From Chloroflexota bacterium (GTDB lineage: Bacteria > Chloroflexota > Dehalococcoidia > Lucifugimonadales > Lucifugimonadaceae), in assembly GCA_027618835.1 (NCBI GenBank), contig JAQCHZ010000011.1:26265-90264 (forward strand): 64,000 nucleotides of DNA. The letters are read 5' to 3'. The notes beneath the pieces are model-generated. The model did no database searches, had not been told where the DNA came from, and saw only the letters and a program-made list of their open reading frames with translations. The stretch's first letter is position 1; each line of letters begins with the position of its first letter. Of the stretch, positions 8,188 through 16,500 are shown one piece after another. The position numbers were made by a program, and so were the translations under genes.

Positions 8188-9069
8188 ATGTCAGTCGGGT
8201 TTGTTGGTCTTGGTTACATGGGACAGGGAATGGTGAACAACCTCCTCGAAAAGGGCGCAGATCTGACGGTCTTCACGCGGACTCAATCGAAGATAGAGGC
8301 CATGATCGATCGTGGAGCCAAAGGCGCTACTTCAGTCGCTGACCTCACGAGCAAAGTCGACGCCGTTTTGGTTTGCTTGCCAGACGTAAAAACCTCCCGC
8401 GACCTGCTACTAGGCGAAGATGGCGTTATCGCAAATGCTCGACCAGGTCAGGTGATCGTTGATCATGGCACGGTCGACATCGCTACTTCGAGGGCGTGTG
8501 CCGAAGCCGCAGAGGCTAAAGGCGCTCACTTCCTAGACGCACCGATCTCTGGTGGTCCTGGTGGAGCGGCATCTGGAACCCTTTCGATCATGGTTGGCGG
8601 AACCGAAGAGGCTTTCGAGTTGGCGTATGAACATTTCTCGAAAATGGGAGCCAACATTAAACTGATGGGCGCTACAGGCGCTGGTACAGCTATGAAGCTA
8701 ATAAACCAGCTTTTAGTCGGAGTGCACACTGTGGCAGCAGCGGAAGCGTTCGCTCTGGCAAACTCGGCAGGGGTTGACGTTCAGATCGCAGCCGACCTAC
8801 TCGGTGTCAGTTGGGGCGGCAGTACTATGGTCGAGCGAAACGCTCCGATCACTGCGGCAAGAGACTTTCCAGACTCGGCCGCTCCGCTTCGTCTAATTTA
8901 CAAAGACCTTGGAATTATCGATCAGCTTGCCCAGACCGAAGGCATTTCGCTGGAGCTCGCAGCGAAAGCGTTCGAGATGTTCCAGACCATGATGGATCAA
9001 GGTAAGAACGAACACGACATCTCGGGTGTACTCGAGTTAGTCGAAGAGCGATCGAAAAAGAACGTTTAG
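8188..9069 (+). CDS. NAD(P)-dependent oxidoreductase, 3-hydroxyisobutyrate dehydrogenase family
   Basis: About 293 residues. The start at 8188 (MSVGFVGLGYMG) has AAGGA upstream and places the GxGxMG dinucleotide motif at the usual N-terminal position; an upstream TTG at 8164 would add eight residues. The substrate motif DAPISGGPGGAASGTLSIM and the catalytic Lys in GAGTAMKLINQLL are present. Family members oxidise 3-hydroxyisobutyrate or reduce tartronate semialdehyde, 2-(hydroxymethyl)glutarate and similar beta-hydroxy acids. It is followed by a tartrate/D-malate-type dehydrogenase and an aldo/keto reductase, so a tartronate-semialdehyde or hydroxy-acid role is plausible but not proved. Confidence 0.87.
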   Translation: MSVGFVGLGYMGQGMVNNLLEKGADLTVFTRTQSKIEAMIDRGAKGATSVADLTSKVDAVLVCLPDVKTSRDLLLGEDGVIANARPGQVIVDHGTVDIATSRACAEAAEAKGAHFLDAPISGGPGGAASGTLSIMVGGTEEAFELAYEHFSKMGANIKLMGATGAGTAMKLINQLLVGVHTVAAAEAFALANSAGVDVQIAADLLGVSWGGSTMVERNAPITAARDFPDSAAPLRLIYKDLGIIDQLAQTEGISLELAAKAFEMFQTMMDQGKNEHDISGVLELVEERSKKNV

Positions 9070-9161
9070 ACCGTACTGTCACACAAATCTAACTTGAGAT
9101 ATCGTCTCTTATTAGATTCTTTCCGACTCACACTTTCACAAAAATATAGGAACTCGTACGA

Positions 9162-10226
9162 ATGGCTACCCACAAGATCGCGATCATCAAAGGTGATGGA
9201 ATCGGTGTCGACGTTGTAAACGAAGGCATCAAGGTTCTCGATGCTTTGGCACCGAAGTACGGAATTACTTGGGACTACACAGAGTTTGACTGGGGTTCCG
9301 ACTATTACTTCGAGCATGGCGAAATGATGCCTTCGAGTTCTCTTGAGACTCTCGAAAGCTTTAAGGCTGTATTTCTTGGAGCAGTTGGACATCCTGATAT
9401 TCAGGACAACATCACTCTCGACGGGCTGCTGCTCCCTATCCGCCGAAAGTTCGACCAGTACATCTGCCTACGACCATCGGTGCTGTACCCGGGAGTAGAG
9501 TCGCCGCTCTCAGGCAAGAAGCCATATGACATTGACCTCACGGTAATTCGAGAGAACACCGAAGGAGAGTATTTGAATATCGGTGGTTTCGCATATCACG
9601 GGACACCGAACGAAGTAGCAGTGCAGACAGCGGTTTACACTCGCAGAGGGTGTGAACGAGCTATTCGTTACGCATTCGACCTTGCTCGTGAGCGTGGCAA
9701 GAAAAACCATGTCACATCGATCACTAAGTCGAACGCTCTTGGCTACATGACCATTTGGGACCGGACCTTTGCTGAGGTCGCCGAAGAGTACACAGACATC
9801 GATTCAGATTCACTCTTGATCGATGCAGCCTGCATGGATCTTGTTCGTCGTCCTGAGATGTTCGATGTGATTGTCGCCCCAAACCTGTTCGGTGACATCG
9901 TTACCGATATCGGAGCGATCATCACCGGCAGCATGGGACTTGCTTCAAGCGCAAACATTAATCCAGACACTTCGGTTCCATCGATGTTCGAGCCAACCCA
10001 CGGATCGGCTCCCGACATTGCAGGGCAGGGAATTGCTAACCCGATGGCGCAAATTCTTACAGCAGCAATGATGCTCCGGCACCTTGGCGAAAACGCTGCA
10101 GCGACTGATGTTGATGATGCAGTGCTCCAGCTACTCGAACAGGGTGAAACACTGACACCAGACCTCGGTGGCTCTTCAACAACCGAGCTTGTTGGTGATG
10201 CGATCGCACAATTAGTCTCCAAGTAG
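9162..10226 (+). CDS. Isocitrate/isopropylmalate dehydrogenase family, tartrate / D-malate dehydrogenase type
   Basis: 354 residues, a metal- and NAD-dependent decarboxylating dehydrogenase. The N-terminal IIKGDGIGVDVV motif and the metal-binding Asp residues in NLFGDIVTDIGA are intact, as is EPTHGSAPDIAGQGIANP. The segment GHPDIQDNITLDGLLLPIRR with FDQYICLRPSVLYPG is typical of the tartrate dehydrogenase / D-malate dehydrogenase (TtuC/DmlA) group rather than LeuB or Icd. It probably oxidises tartrate, D-malate or a related hydroxy acid, in keeping with its sugar-acid neighbours. There are no leu genes nearby to suggest leucine synthesis. Confidence 0.85.
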   Translation: MATHKIAIIKGDGIGVDVVNEGIKVLDALAPKYGITWDYTEFDWGSDYYFEHGEMMPSSSLETLESFKAVFLGAVGHPDIQDNITLDGLLLPIRRKFDQYICLRPSVLYPGVESPLSGKKPYDIDLTVIRENTEGEYLNIGGFAYHGTPNEVAVQTAVYTRRGCERAIRYAFDLARERGKKNHVTSITKSNALGYMTIWDRTFAEVAEEYTDIDSDSLLIDAACMDLVRRPEMFDVIVAPNLFGDIVTDIGAIITGSMGLASSANINPDTSVPSMFEPTHGSAPDIAGQGIANPMAQILTAAMMLRHLGENAAATDVDDAVLQLLEQGETLTPDLGGSSTTELVGDAIAQLVSK

Positions 10227-10271
10227 ACGCACTCACCGAATTATCAGACCGTCGACAGGATAGATAAAACT

Positions 10272-11297
10272 ATGGGCATGGATCCATTCGCTAAAATTCA
10301 GATTGGCAACACAGGGGTTTCGGTTCCGAGGCTTGGCCTTGGCACTGCGCCTCTGAGCGGAATGGTCTTGGGTGACGGCCTGATCGATGTCACAGCCCAT
10401 GACGAAGCTGTAAAGATAATTGACAGGGCACAAGAACTCGGCATCTCGTACGTCGATACAGCGCCTTTGTACGGCAATGGACGGGCGGAAGCTAGGCTAG
10501 GCAAGTCTCGCTACGCAACGGCAGATAGAGATTCATTTGTTATCTCGACGAAGATAGGTCGCGTGCTTGATCCAATCGCGGGTGGGATGTCGGCAGAAGA
10601 TGATCCCGATGGCATTGGCGATCTTAACTCGGTCAACTCATGGACACGCGAAGACGTTCATCGTTCGATCGAAGAGAGCCTAAAGCGGCTCAATATGGAT
10701 AGCATCGAGATTATCTACGTTCACGATCCAGATGTTGAGACTTACGGAGAAGAACAGGCGCTGAACGAAGCATTCCCGGCTTTGATCGAATTACGAGAGC
10801 AAGGCGTCATAAAAGCCATCGGTTGCGGGATGAACATTTGGGACATGCCTCTCAAGTTCATTCAACGGTTCGACCTAGACATCATTTTGCTCGCCGGCCG
10901 GTACACGCTGCTGGATCATTCTGGTCTCGATGAATTCTTGCCTGCCTGTGTCGAACGCGATGTGAAGATCACAATTGGTGGACCTTACAACTCGGGAATT
11001 CTGGCTCGCGATCTATCGAAGCCAGTCACATTCAACTACGAGCAAGCCCCCGCCCACTTGGTTGAACAAGCCCGTAAATTGACTGATATCTGCGTAGCGC
11101 ACGGTGTCAATCTTAAGGCAGCTGCTCTTCAGTTCGTTCTAGCTCACCCTGCGGTAGCCACTGCAGTACCCGGTGCGCAGTCGACCGATGAGCTTGAGCA
11201 AAATATAGCGATGGTTCAGCAAGACATTCCGTCTGCCGTTTGGAGCGACATGCGTTCTGCCGGGTTGATTCCAGATAACGCTCCGACTCCTGAATAA
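10272..11297 (+). CDS. Aldo/keto reductase, D-threo-aldose (L-fucose) dehydrogenase-like
   Basis: 341 residues. The AKR tetrad is visible: Asp and Tyr in YVDTAPLYGNGRAE, Lys in VISTKIGR and His in IIYVHDPD. The N-terminal VPRLGLGTAPLSG, the PLYGNGRAEARLG segment and the VNLKAAALQF motif match the D-threo-aldose 1-dehydrogenase / L-fucose dehydrogenase branch, which oxidises the aldose C1 to a lactone. The downstream convergent IlvD/Edd dehydratase and the upstream acid dehydrogenases fit a non-phosphorylating sugar oxidation route. Start at ATG 10272, with a second Met at 10278. It could also act on other aldehydes or on pyridoxal. Confidence 0.83.
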   Translation: MGMDPFAKIQIGNTGVSVPRLGLGTAPLSGMVLGDGLIDVTAHDEAVKIIDRAQELGISYVDTAPLYGNGRAEARLGKSRYATADRDSFVISTKIGRVLDPIAGGMSAEDDPDGIGDLNSVNSWTREDVHRSIEESLKRLNMDSIEIIYVHDPDVETYGEEQALNEAFPALIELREQGVIKAIGCGMNIWDMPLKFIQRFDLDIILLAGRYTLLDHSGLDEFLPACVERDVKITIGGPYNSGILARDLSKPVTFNYEQAPAHLVEQARKLTDICVAHGVNLKAAALQFVLAHPAVATAVPGAQSTDELEQNIAMVQQDIPSAVWSDMRSAGLIPDNAPTPE

Positions 11298-11314
11298 GGC
11301 ATACGGAAACCCGA

Positions 11315-13081
11315 TCATCCGGTGTGGAAACCGGCGTTGTGTCCTGCAGCTTCGACGTGAGTTTCAACCGGCGTTTTTCCGATAAGGAAGTCGAAATCGC
11401 AGCCGTCTTGCGCTTGGGTGATGTGCTGTGAGTACATCTTCCCGTAACCACGGGTGAATCCACCGTCGATCGCTGGTTTAGGCAGATTCGCACGGCGACG
11501 TTCAAGCTCGGCTACATCAACATTCAGATCGAGTAATTTTGCATCGACGTCTAACGTAATCATGTCGCCGGACTGAACAAGCGCCAATGGGCCACCAATG
11601 GTCGATTCAGGGGACACGTGCAACACGATCGTACCGAACGCAGTTCCGCTCATTCGGGCGTCGGAAATTCGCACCATATCTCGCACGCCTTCGGCAAGCA
11701 GTTTCTTCGGTATAGGAAGGAATCCAGCCTCTGGCATGCCGGGTCCGCCAACTGGACCAGCACCCTTCATCACGAGAATATCGTCCTTGGTCACATCCAG
11801 ATCAGGGTCATCGATCCTGTTTTTCAGATCAAGCGGATTCTCAAACACGATTGCTCTGCCGGTGTGCTTCAAAAGCTCAGGCGAGGCTGCTATGTGTTTG
11901 ATCACGGCTCCATCGGGAGCGAGCGAGCCCTTCAGTACGGTGAGCCCGCCTTCTTTGGCGAGTGGGTTCTCTAGTGAAAGAATCACATCATCGTTGTGAC
12001 ATTCAGCATCGGCGATATTTTCGCCTAGGGAATCGCCAGTGACAGTGAGGCAGTCGAGATTGAGAAGACTCGACATCTTCTTCAAAACCGCCTCAACACC
12101 ACCTGCATAGTACAAATCTTCCATCAGGTACTTACCACCGGGTTTCAGGTTGACGATTACTGGTGTCGATTCTGATAGTTCGTTGAATCGTTCCAAAGGC
12201 AGTTTGATGCCTGCTCGACCCGCAATCGCTGTGAGATGGATGATCGCGTTCGTTGAACCGCCAGCGGCGAGAAGCATGCGGATCGCGTTGTCGAAGGCGT
12301 CTTGAGTGAGGATGTCTGACGGTCGGATGCCTTTACGAACCAGATCAACAGCAGCACGGCCCGAATCTTCGGCGAGGACTTTCCTTCGAGAGTCGGCACC
12401 GGGAATAGCGGCTCCACCCGGTAGTGACATTCCGATCGTTTCGACGATAGCGCCCATGGTCGATGCCGTACCCATCACCATGCAGTGACCCGGTGATCGA
12501 TAGATCGCTGCTTCCATGGAATCGTAATCGGCTTGGGTAATCTCCCCTGCTCTCAATTCAGACCAGTACCGTCGGCAATCAGTACAAGAACCGAGTTCTT
12601 CACCCTTCCAATTTCCTTTTAGTTGAGGTCCACCGGTTAGAACGATGGCGGGAAGGTCGGCTGATGCCGCACCCATAAGCATTGCCGGGGTGGTTTTGTC
12701 GCAGCCTGAAAGAAGAACGACACCGTCGATAGGCAGACCGCGGATCATTTCCTCTACGTCCATCGACATCAGGTTTCGACAGAACATCGAAGTGGGTGAT
12801 AGGAAGAATTCTCCGAGTGAAATCGTCGGGAATTCGATTGGGAATCCACCGGCGGCAAGAACCCCACGTTTTACATGCTCTGCTAGTCCTCTAAGGTGGG
12901 CGTTGCAATGTGTTGCTTCTGACCATGAGTTGGCAATTCCAATGATTGGACGACCTGCAAATGATTCTTCTGACCAGCCTTGGTTTTTGAGACCAGCTCG
13001 ATGCAGGAAACCTTCAAGGTCTTTGGTGCCGAACCACTCAGCGGAGCGAAGAATTTTGTCATTTGCTTGGTCGGTACCCAT
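11315..13081 (-). CDS. IlvD/Edd family dehydratase, sugar-acid (arabinonate/xylonate) type
   Basis: 588 residues, the length of an L-arabinonate / D-xylonate dehydratase. Iron-sulfur ligands are visible: Cys in SEATHCNAHLRGLAEHVKRG, Cys in LSGCDKTTPAMLMG, and Cys in SPGHCMVMGTASTMG. Substrate motifs GGSTNAIIHL and DARMSGTAFGTIV follow. These enzymes remove water from aldonic acids to give 2-keto-3-deoxy acids. The extra Cys pair in GSCTDCRRYW and the C-terminal FTRGYGKMYSQHI segment are features of the sugar-acid branch rather than of branched-chain IlvD. It is convergent with the aldo/keto reductase (17-base gap), which could supply its aldonate. Confidence 0.88.
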   Translation of the reverse strand: MGTDQANDKILRSAEWFGTKDLEGFLHRAGLKNQGWSEESFAGRPIIGIANSWSEATHCNAHLRGLAEHVKRGVLAAGGFPIEFPTISLGEFFLSPTSMFCRNLMSMDVEEMIRGLPIDGVVLLSGCDKTTPAMLMGAASADLPAIVLTGGPQLKGNWKGEELGSCTDCRRYWSELRAGEITQADYDSMEAAIYRSPGHCMVMGTASTMGAIVETIGMSLPGGAAIPGADSRRKVLAEDSGRAAVDLVRKGIRPSDILTQDAFDNAIRMLLAAGGSTNAIIHLTAIAGRAGIKLPLERFNELSESTPVIVNLKPGGKYLMEDLYYAGGVEAVLKKMSSLLNLDCLTVTGDSLGENIADAECHNDDVILSLENPLAKEGGLTVLKGSLAPDGAVIKHIAASPELLKHTGRAIVFENPLDLKNRIDDPDLDVTKDDILVMKGAGPVGGPGMPEAGFLPIPKKLLAEGVRDMVRISDARMSGTAFGTIVLHVSPESTIGGPLALVQSGDMITLDVDAKLLDLNVDVAELERRRANLPKPAIDGGFTRGYGKMYSQHITQAQDGCDFDFLIGKTPVETHVEAAGHNAGFHTG

Positions 13082-13241
13082 CTATTGGAGTCCTATCAAC
13101 TTGCTAAAGAATTTCCGAGAGGCGGCGAGTTTAGCAAACCGTGAAGTGATAATTTGATGTCAGCCGTAGCCGTAAGTCGCATTTCATTATGATCATTGGA
13201 GCTTCGGTTAGTCGCAACACTGAATAGAAAAGATTAGAAAA

Positions 13242-14333
13242 TTGTCATCAGGAACAAACTTTCGATTCCCTGAACTTACTGTTGCCGGTTCGCCGATCAA
13301 TATGGGGCGGCAGATCGGTGAACATTTTCGGTCACAGATCGTAAAACTTTCAGAATTGGTTTTGGATCGCTTCAACAAAGGAACGACCCGACCCATTTCA
13401 TGGGAACGGGCTGAAGAAGTGGCACGACGGAGCTTTGATCGAGTCGAGGATGTTTTTCCTGGCCCTCTCGACGAACTCCGAGGTACCGCAGAGTCGTCAG
13501 GTGTCTCTTTGGAGCGCTTGATGGTTTTGAACGCCCGCAACATGCTTGGTGACACCTCAGAAGGCTGTACATCGATCATGGTTGGATCAGAGGCTTCTGA
13601 ATCTGGCAAAGGGTTTGCTGGGCAGAACTGGGACAATGATCCCGCGATGAGTTCTTTGTCTGCGGTTATTACTCGCAAAGGCGAAGGGGTCAGTTCGTTC
13701 ACATCTTGGATGCAGCCAGGGTTGGTCGCCTACATGGGGTTCAACTCGGCGGGTATTGGAATATGTATGAACGCGTTGAACGGTCCGAGCGATTCGGCAG
13801 GATTGCCGTGGTACTTCTTCGTGCGTTCGATTCTCGAATCAACTTCGAGTGCTGCTGCCGTTAACGCTGTCGAATCGTCTCCCAGAGCACTTACGGCGAA
13901 TGCGGCGATGATTACTGCCGAAGGACCGTTGGATATGGAGATCACTCCGGGGTCTGTTGAGTCGATCCGGGCTGACTCGGAATCAGGCGGAGTGTTGGTT
14001 CACACGAATCATTGCGTTCACCCATCTCTCGAATCGAACAATTCAGAATTTAGTGATCGAATTTACGGTCAATCTTTTGATCGACGAGATCGTGGTCTAG
14101 CGATCCTTGCCGAGAATATGACTACTGGCAAGCTCACATTAGATCATGCCAAGGAGTTGCTATCCGATCACGATGGATTCCCAACCTCGATTTGTCGTCA
14201 TCCGAACGACGAGCCGACTACCGGATGGCAACGTACTGTTATATCGATCATCCTCGAACCGGGTGATAATCGAATGCACGTTTCGAACGGCAATCCGTGC
14301 GAGAACAATTACGAAATTTACTACGCGGGCTGA
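13242..14333 (+). CDS. Peptidase C45 / acyl-CoA:6-APA acyltransferase-like Ntn hydrolase
   Basis: 363 residues. The protein resembles the C45 family (isopenicillin N acyltransferase and carcinine hydrolase relatives), N-terminal nucleophile hydrolases that cut themselves before a Cys. The candidate nucleophile is the Cys in DTSEGCTSIMV (about residue 107), preceded by Gly as required. GKGFAGQNWDND, the FNSAGIGICMNAL segment and VHTNHCVHPSLE match conserved positions of the family. Start is TTG 13242 with only a weak purine-rich site upstream. Members hydrolyse or transfer amide-linked acyl groups; the natural substrate here is unknown. Confidence 0.8.
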   Translation: MSSGTNFRFPELTVAGSPINMGRQIGEHFRSQIVKLSELVLDRFNKGTTRPISWERAEEVARRSFDRVEDVFPGPLDELRGTAESSGVSLERLMVLNARNMLGDTSEGCTSIMVGSEASESGKGFAGQNWDNDPAMSSLSAVITRKGEGVSSFTSWMQPGLVAYMGFNSAGIGICMNALNGPSDSAGLPWYFFVRSILESTSSAAAVNAVESSPRALTANAAMITAEGPLDMEITPGSVESIRADSESGGVLVHTNHCVHPSLESNNSEFSDRIYGQSFDRRDRGLAILAENMTTGKLTLDHAKELLSDHDGFPTSICRHPNDEPTTGWQRTVISIILEPGDNRMHVSNGNPCENNYEIYYAG

Positions 14334-14366
14334 TTCGGGTCGAATAAGCTTAGGAGAGCGACTCAA

Positions 14367-14582
14367 TTGAGATTTAGCAAACCAGCATTGATGGGCGCGG
14401 GTCTGGGATTTGCGCTGGGGATAGCCTTCCTCATCTTTTCTCTATTCCAGTTCGATAGAGAAGTCAGTGACGTCAAGGGACAAATTTTGCTGACAGTGGT
14501 TTTTGTGATGCCATTCATGGTGCTCATCGGCCTTGGAATAGGCGGGCTATGGAGCAAGTTGTACGGCCCCGACAGTCTCTAA
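14367..14582 (+). CDS. Small two-TM membrane protein, function unknown
   Basis: 71 residues from a TTG start with AGGAG about ten bases upstream, 33 bases after the C45 gene and on the same strand. It has two hydrophobic helices (ALMGAGLGFALGIAFLIFSL and ILLTVVFVMPFMVLIGLGIG) joined by a short charged loop. I do not recognise a family. The ribosome binding site and the clean two-helix pattern make it likely to be a real gene. Confidence 0.55.
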   Translation: MRFSKPALMGAGLGFALGIAFLIFSLFQFDREVSDVKGQILLTVVFVMPFMVLIGLGIGGLWSKLYGPDSL

Positions 14583-14743
14583 CGCTTCAAGCGTAGCAAT
14601 CTCAATATTCGGGTGACTACGTTGCCCGGCTTCGCAGCGCGGTGTTTGCTCAGCCGTTCTTCTGTACATGTCGCACACGTGCAGTAAGGCGGGTGCTTCT
14701 TGCCTCGGTAAGCTTGTTGGTCCAATGCGGTTCGCTTTCGCAC
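14579..14743 (-). CDS. Small basic CxCxxC ORF (54 aa), possibly a gene remnant
   Basis: A minus-strand ORF from GTG 14743 to a TAG at 14579-14581, overlapping the stop of the membrane protein on the other strand. The centre reads HPPYCTCATCTEERLSKHR, a Cys triplet of zinc-ribbon type, and the tail is basic and amphipathic (ILRLLRLKR). An in-frame TAA lies nine codons before the GTG, so the ORF cannot extend further. It lies directly downstream of a response-regulator relic on the same strand, so it may be an intact small metal-binding protein or the surviving end of a decayed gene. Confidence 0.42.
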   Translation of the reverse strand: MRKRTALDQQAYRGKKHPPYCTCATCTEERLSKHRAAKPGNVVTRILRLLRLKR

Positions 14744-14933
14744 TAAGTTGAAATCTGCGAGATTAGTTTCGATTACAGTTTAGATGTATTCGGTCGCATT
14801 GTGATTCGGCAGCGTGTTGGAAACTATAGCGGACGCTAAAAATCTCCGTGAACGATTTCTCCATACAGCAGAGGATGTTTTGCTGGTGAGAGGTGTTGTC
14901 GAACTAGGTAGGATGAGCCAGACTGATGGCTCT

Positions 14934-15120
14934 TTATGCAGCGGCTACGTTCGCAGCCTTGAGCGCCCAATTCACACACATCTCAACTTCACCAGGTTCC
15001 CACGGCTTTGTTACCTAATCACGAACACCGAGTTGAACAGCTTTGACCATGTTCTGCCGGTGTTGCGTGCGGATACTACATGGTGACGGACTATTTACCG
15101 TTCAAGTTCTACCCCGCCTC
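14934..15120 (-). pseudogene. Response-regulator receiver-domain relic
   Basis: On the minus strand, 15053-14934 reads NMVKAVQLGVRD, a TAG at 15015-15017, then VTKPWEPGEVEMCVNWALKA and a TAA at 14934. This aligns position by position with the end of the response regulator at 33083-33474 (MARSLGAVEYITKPWADGD and on). The internal TAG stands where that protein has Tyr, one base from TAC. Further upstream a HHVVSARNTG segment, matching VIMVTAKGR, is in a different frame, and other stops follow. So the C-terminal half of a receiver domain, with its conserved Lys-Pro, survives as an untranslatable fossil. I see nothing coding in 15121-15281. Confidence 0.65.
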
Positions 15121-15281
15121 TGGAACTAGGTCGCACACCTCATCCATCGAGTCGAGTCGCATGTATGCTGAGTGAGTCACGCAAAGTCTGCGGGCAATTG
15201 TGGTATCGAGTACAACCAATCATTACCCCAATTCGGTAAACGGCTCTCAAATAGGGTCGCACAACGCTCACATCTCAATAA

Positions 15282-16427
15282 GTGCTTATTACTAACTCCG
15301 CCGATGTCGCAAATTTCTGCGCGCAGGCCGCCAAATCTGAGTTTGTTACTGTCGATACTGAGTTTGTCCGTGAGAAAACTTACTGGCCAATACTCTGCCT
15401 AATACAGATAGCTACACGCGATGAAGCAGTGGCGATCGATCCGTTGGCAAAAGGTATAGATCTCGAACCTATGTACGAACTGATGAGGAACACTTCGGTT
15501 TTGAAGGTGTTTCACTCGGCAAGTCAGGACATGCAGATCATGTTCAACGCCAGTGGTTCGATGGTCGAACCGGTGTTCGACACCCAGATCGCAGCAATGG
15601 TCAGTGGCTACGGAGATCAACCGGCGTACGCCACGCTCGTTCAGCGAATTGTCGGCGAGACGATCGATAAACGATCGCAAATGACCGATTGGGCACGCCG
15701 TCCGCTCACTGACAATCAGGTTGATTACGCTATCGGCGATGTGACTTATCTCATCGACGTTTACGACAAACTAGTCGAAGAGCTTACAGATTCAGATCGT
15801 ACTTCATGGGCTCACGAAGAGATGAGACATCTCCGTGATCAAGATTTGTACGATGTCGATCCTCGAGATCTATGGCGTAAAGTTCGACTTCGACGTCCAA
15901 CCCGTCGAGCACTCGCTGTACTAAGAGAAATTACTGAATGGCGAGAAGTCAGCGCACAGAACCGTGATATTCCAAAGGGGTGGGTCTGTCGAGACGAAGC
16001 CCTTGCTGAAATCGCGTTGAATGCTCCTCAAACACCTGCTGACCTCGAACGAGTCAGGGGCGTGAATGAGCGATTTGCTCATGGCCGTGACGGAACAGCG
16101 CTTCTTGCCGCCGTCAAAGTAGGCTTAGAAATTCCCGACGACGACTGCCCTGACCCAGAAAAGGGTGGTCCGCCATTGCGTGGGCACGAAACGCTCGTCG
16201 CTCTTTTACAGGCATTGCTAAAGTTGCGAAGTGACGAAAGCGGTGTCGCTGCCCAGATGATTGCCAATAGAAACGAGCTCGATCGAATCGCCACTGAGGA
16301 AGAACCCGATGTACGGGCTTTGAGTGGCTGGAGACGGGCAATCTACGGTGAGGATGCGCTTGCCCTGAAACAAGGAAAGATCGCACTCACGGCGGACGGT
16401 CTAACCGTTCGGGTCGTTTCTGCCTGA
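15282..16427 (+). CDS. rnd: Ribonuclease D
   Basis: 381 residues. The DEDD 3'-5' exonuclease domain is intact: VTVDTEFVREKTYWP (Asp and Glu), VFHSASQDMQIMF (Asp) and the DYAIGDVTYLIDVY motif (Tyr and Asp). An HRDC RNA/DNA-binding domain follows at roughly residues 205-285 (RRALAVLREITEWREVSAQ onwards), with a second, weaker helical module at the C-terminus. RNase D trims the 3' ends of tRNA precursors and other stable RNAs. Start is GTG 15282, placing the DTEF motif at the usual distance. The decayed region lies immediately upstream. Confidence 0.92.
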   Translation: MLITNSADVANFCAQAAKSEFVTVDTEFVREKTYWPILCLIQIATRDEAVAIDPLAKGIDLEPMYELMRNTSVLKVFHSASQDMQIMFNASGSMVEPVFDTQIAAMVSGYGDQPAYATLVQRIVGETIDKRSQMTDWARRPLTDNQVDYAIGDVTYLIDVYDKLVEELTDSDRTSWAHEEMRHLRDQDLYDVDPRDLWRKVRLRRPTRRALAVLREITEWREVSAQNRDIPKGWVCRDEALAEIALNAPQTPADLERVRGVNERFAHGRDGTALLAAVKVGLEIPDDDCPDPEKGGPPLRGHETLVALLQALLKLRSDESGVAAQMIANRNELDRIATEEEPDVRALSGWRRAIYGEDALALKQGKIALTADGLTVRVVSA

Positions 16428-16500
16428 TACGGCAAATGTGGCTCAGTCGCTTTATACTCGGCAAATCACCAATTAGGTTTAATCACGAGGAAGACTCTTC

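Noticed and set aside
12645..13157. 170-residue plus-strand open frame
   Set aside because: Shadow of the IlvD/Edd dehydratase, whose iron-sulfur motifs lie on the minus strand here.
14814..15086. 90-residue plus-strand open frame in the decayed region
   Set aside because: It has no ribosome binding site or recognisable motif, and the opposite strand carries the response-regulator relic that explains the sequence.
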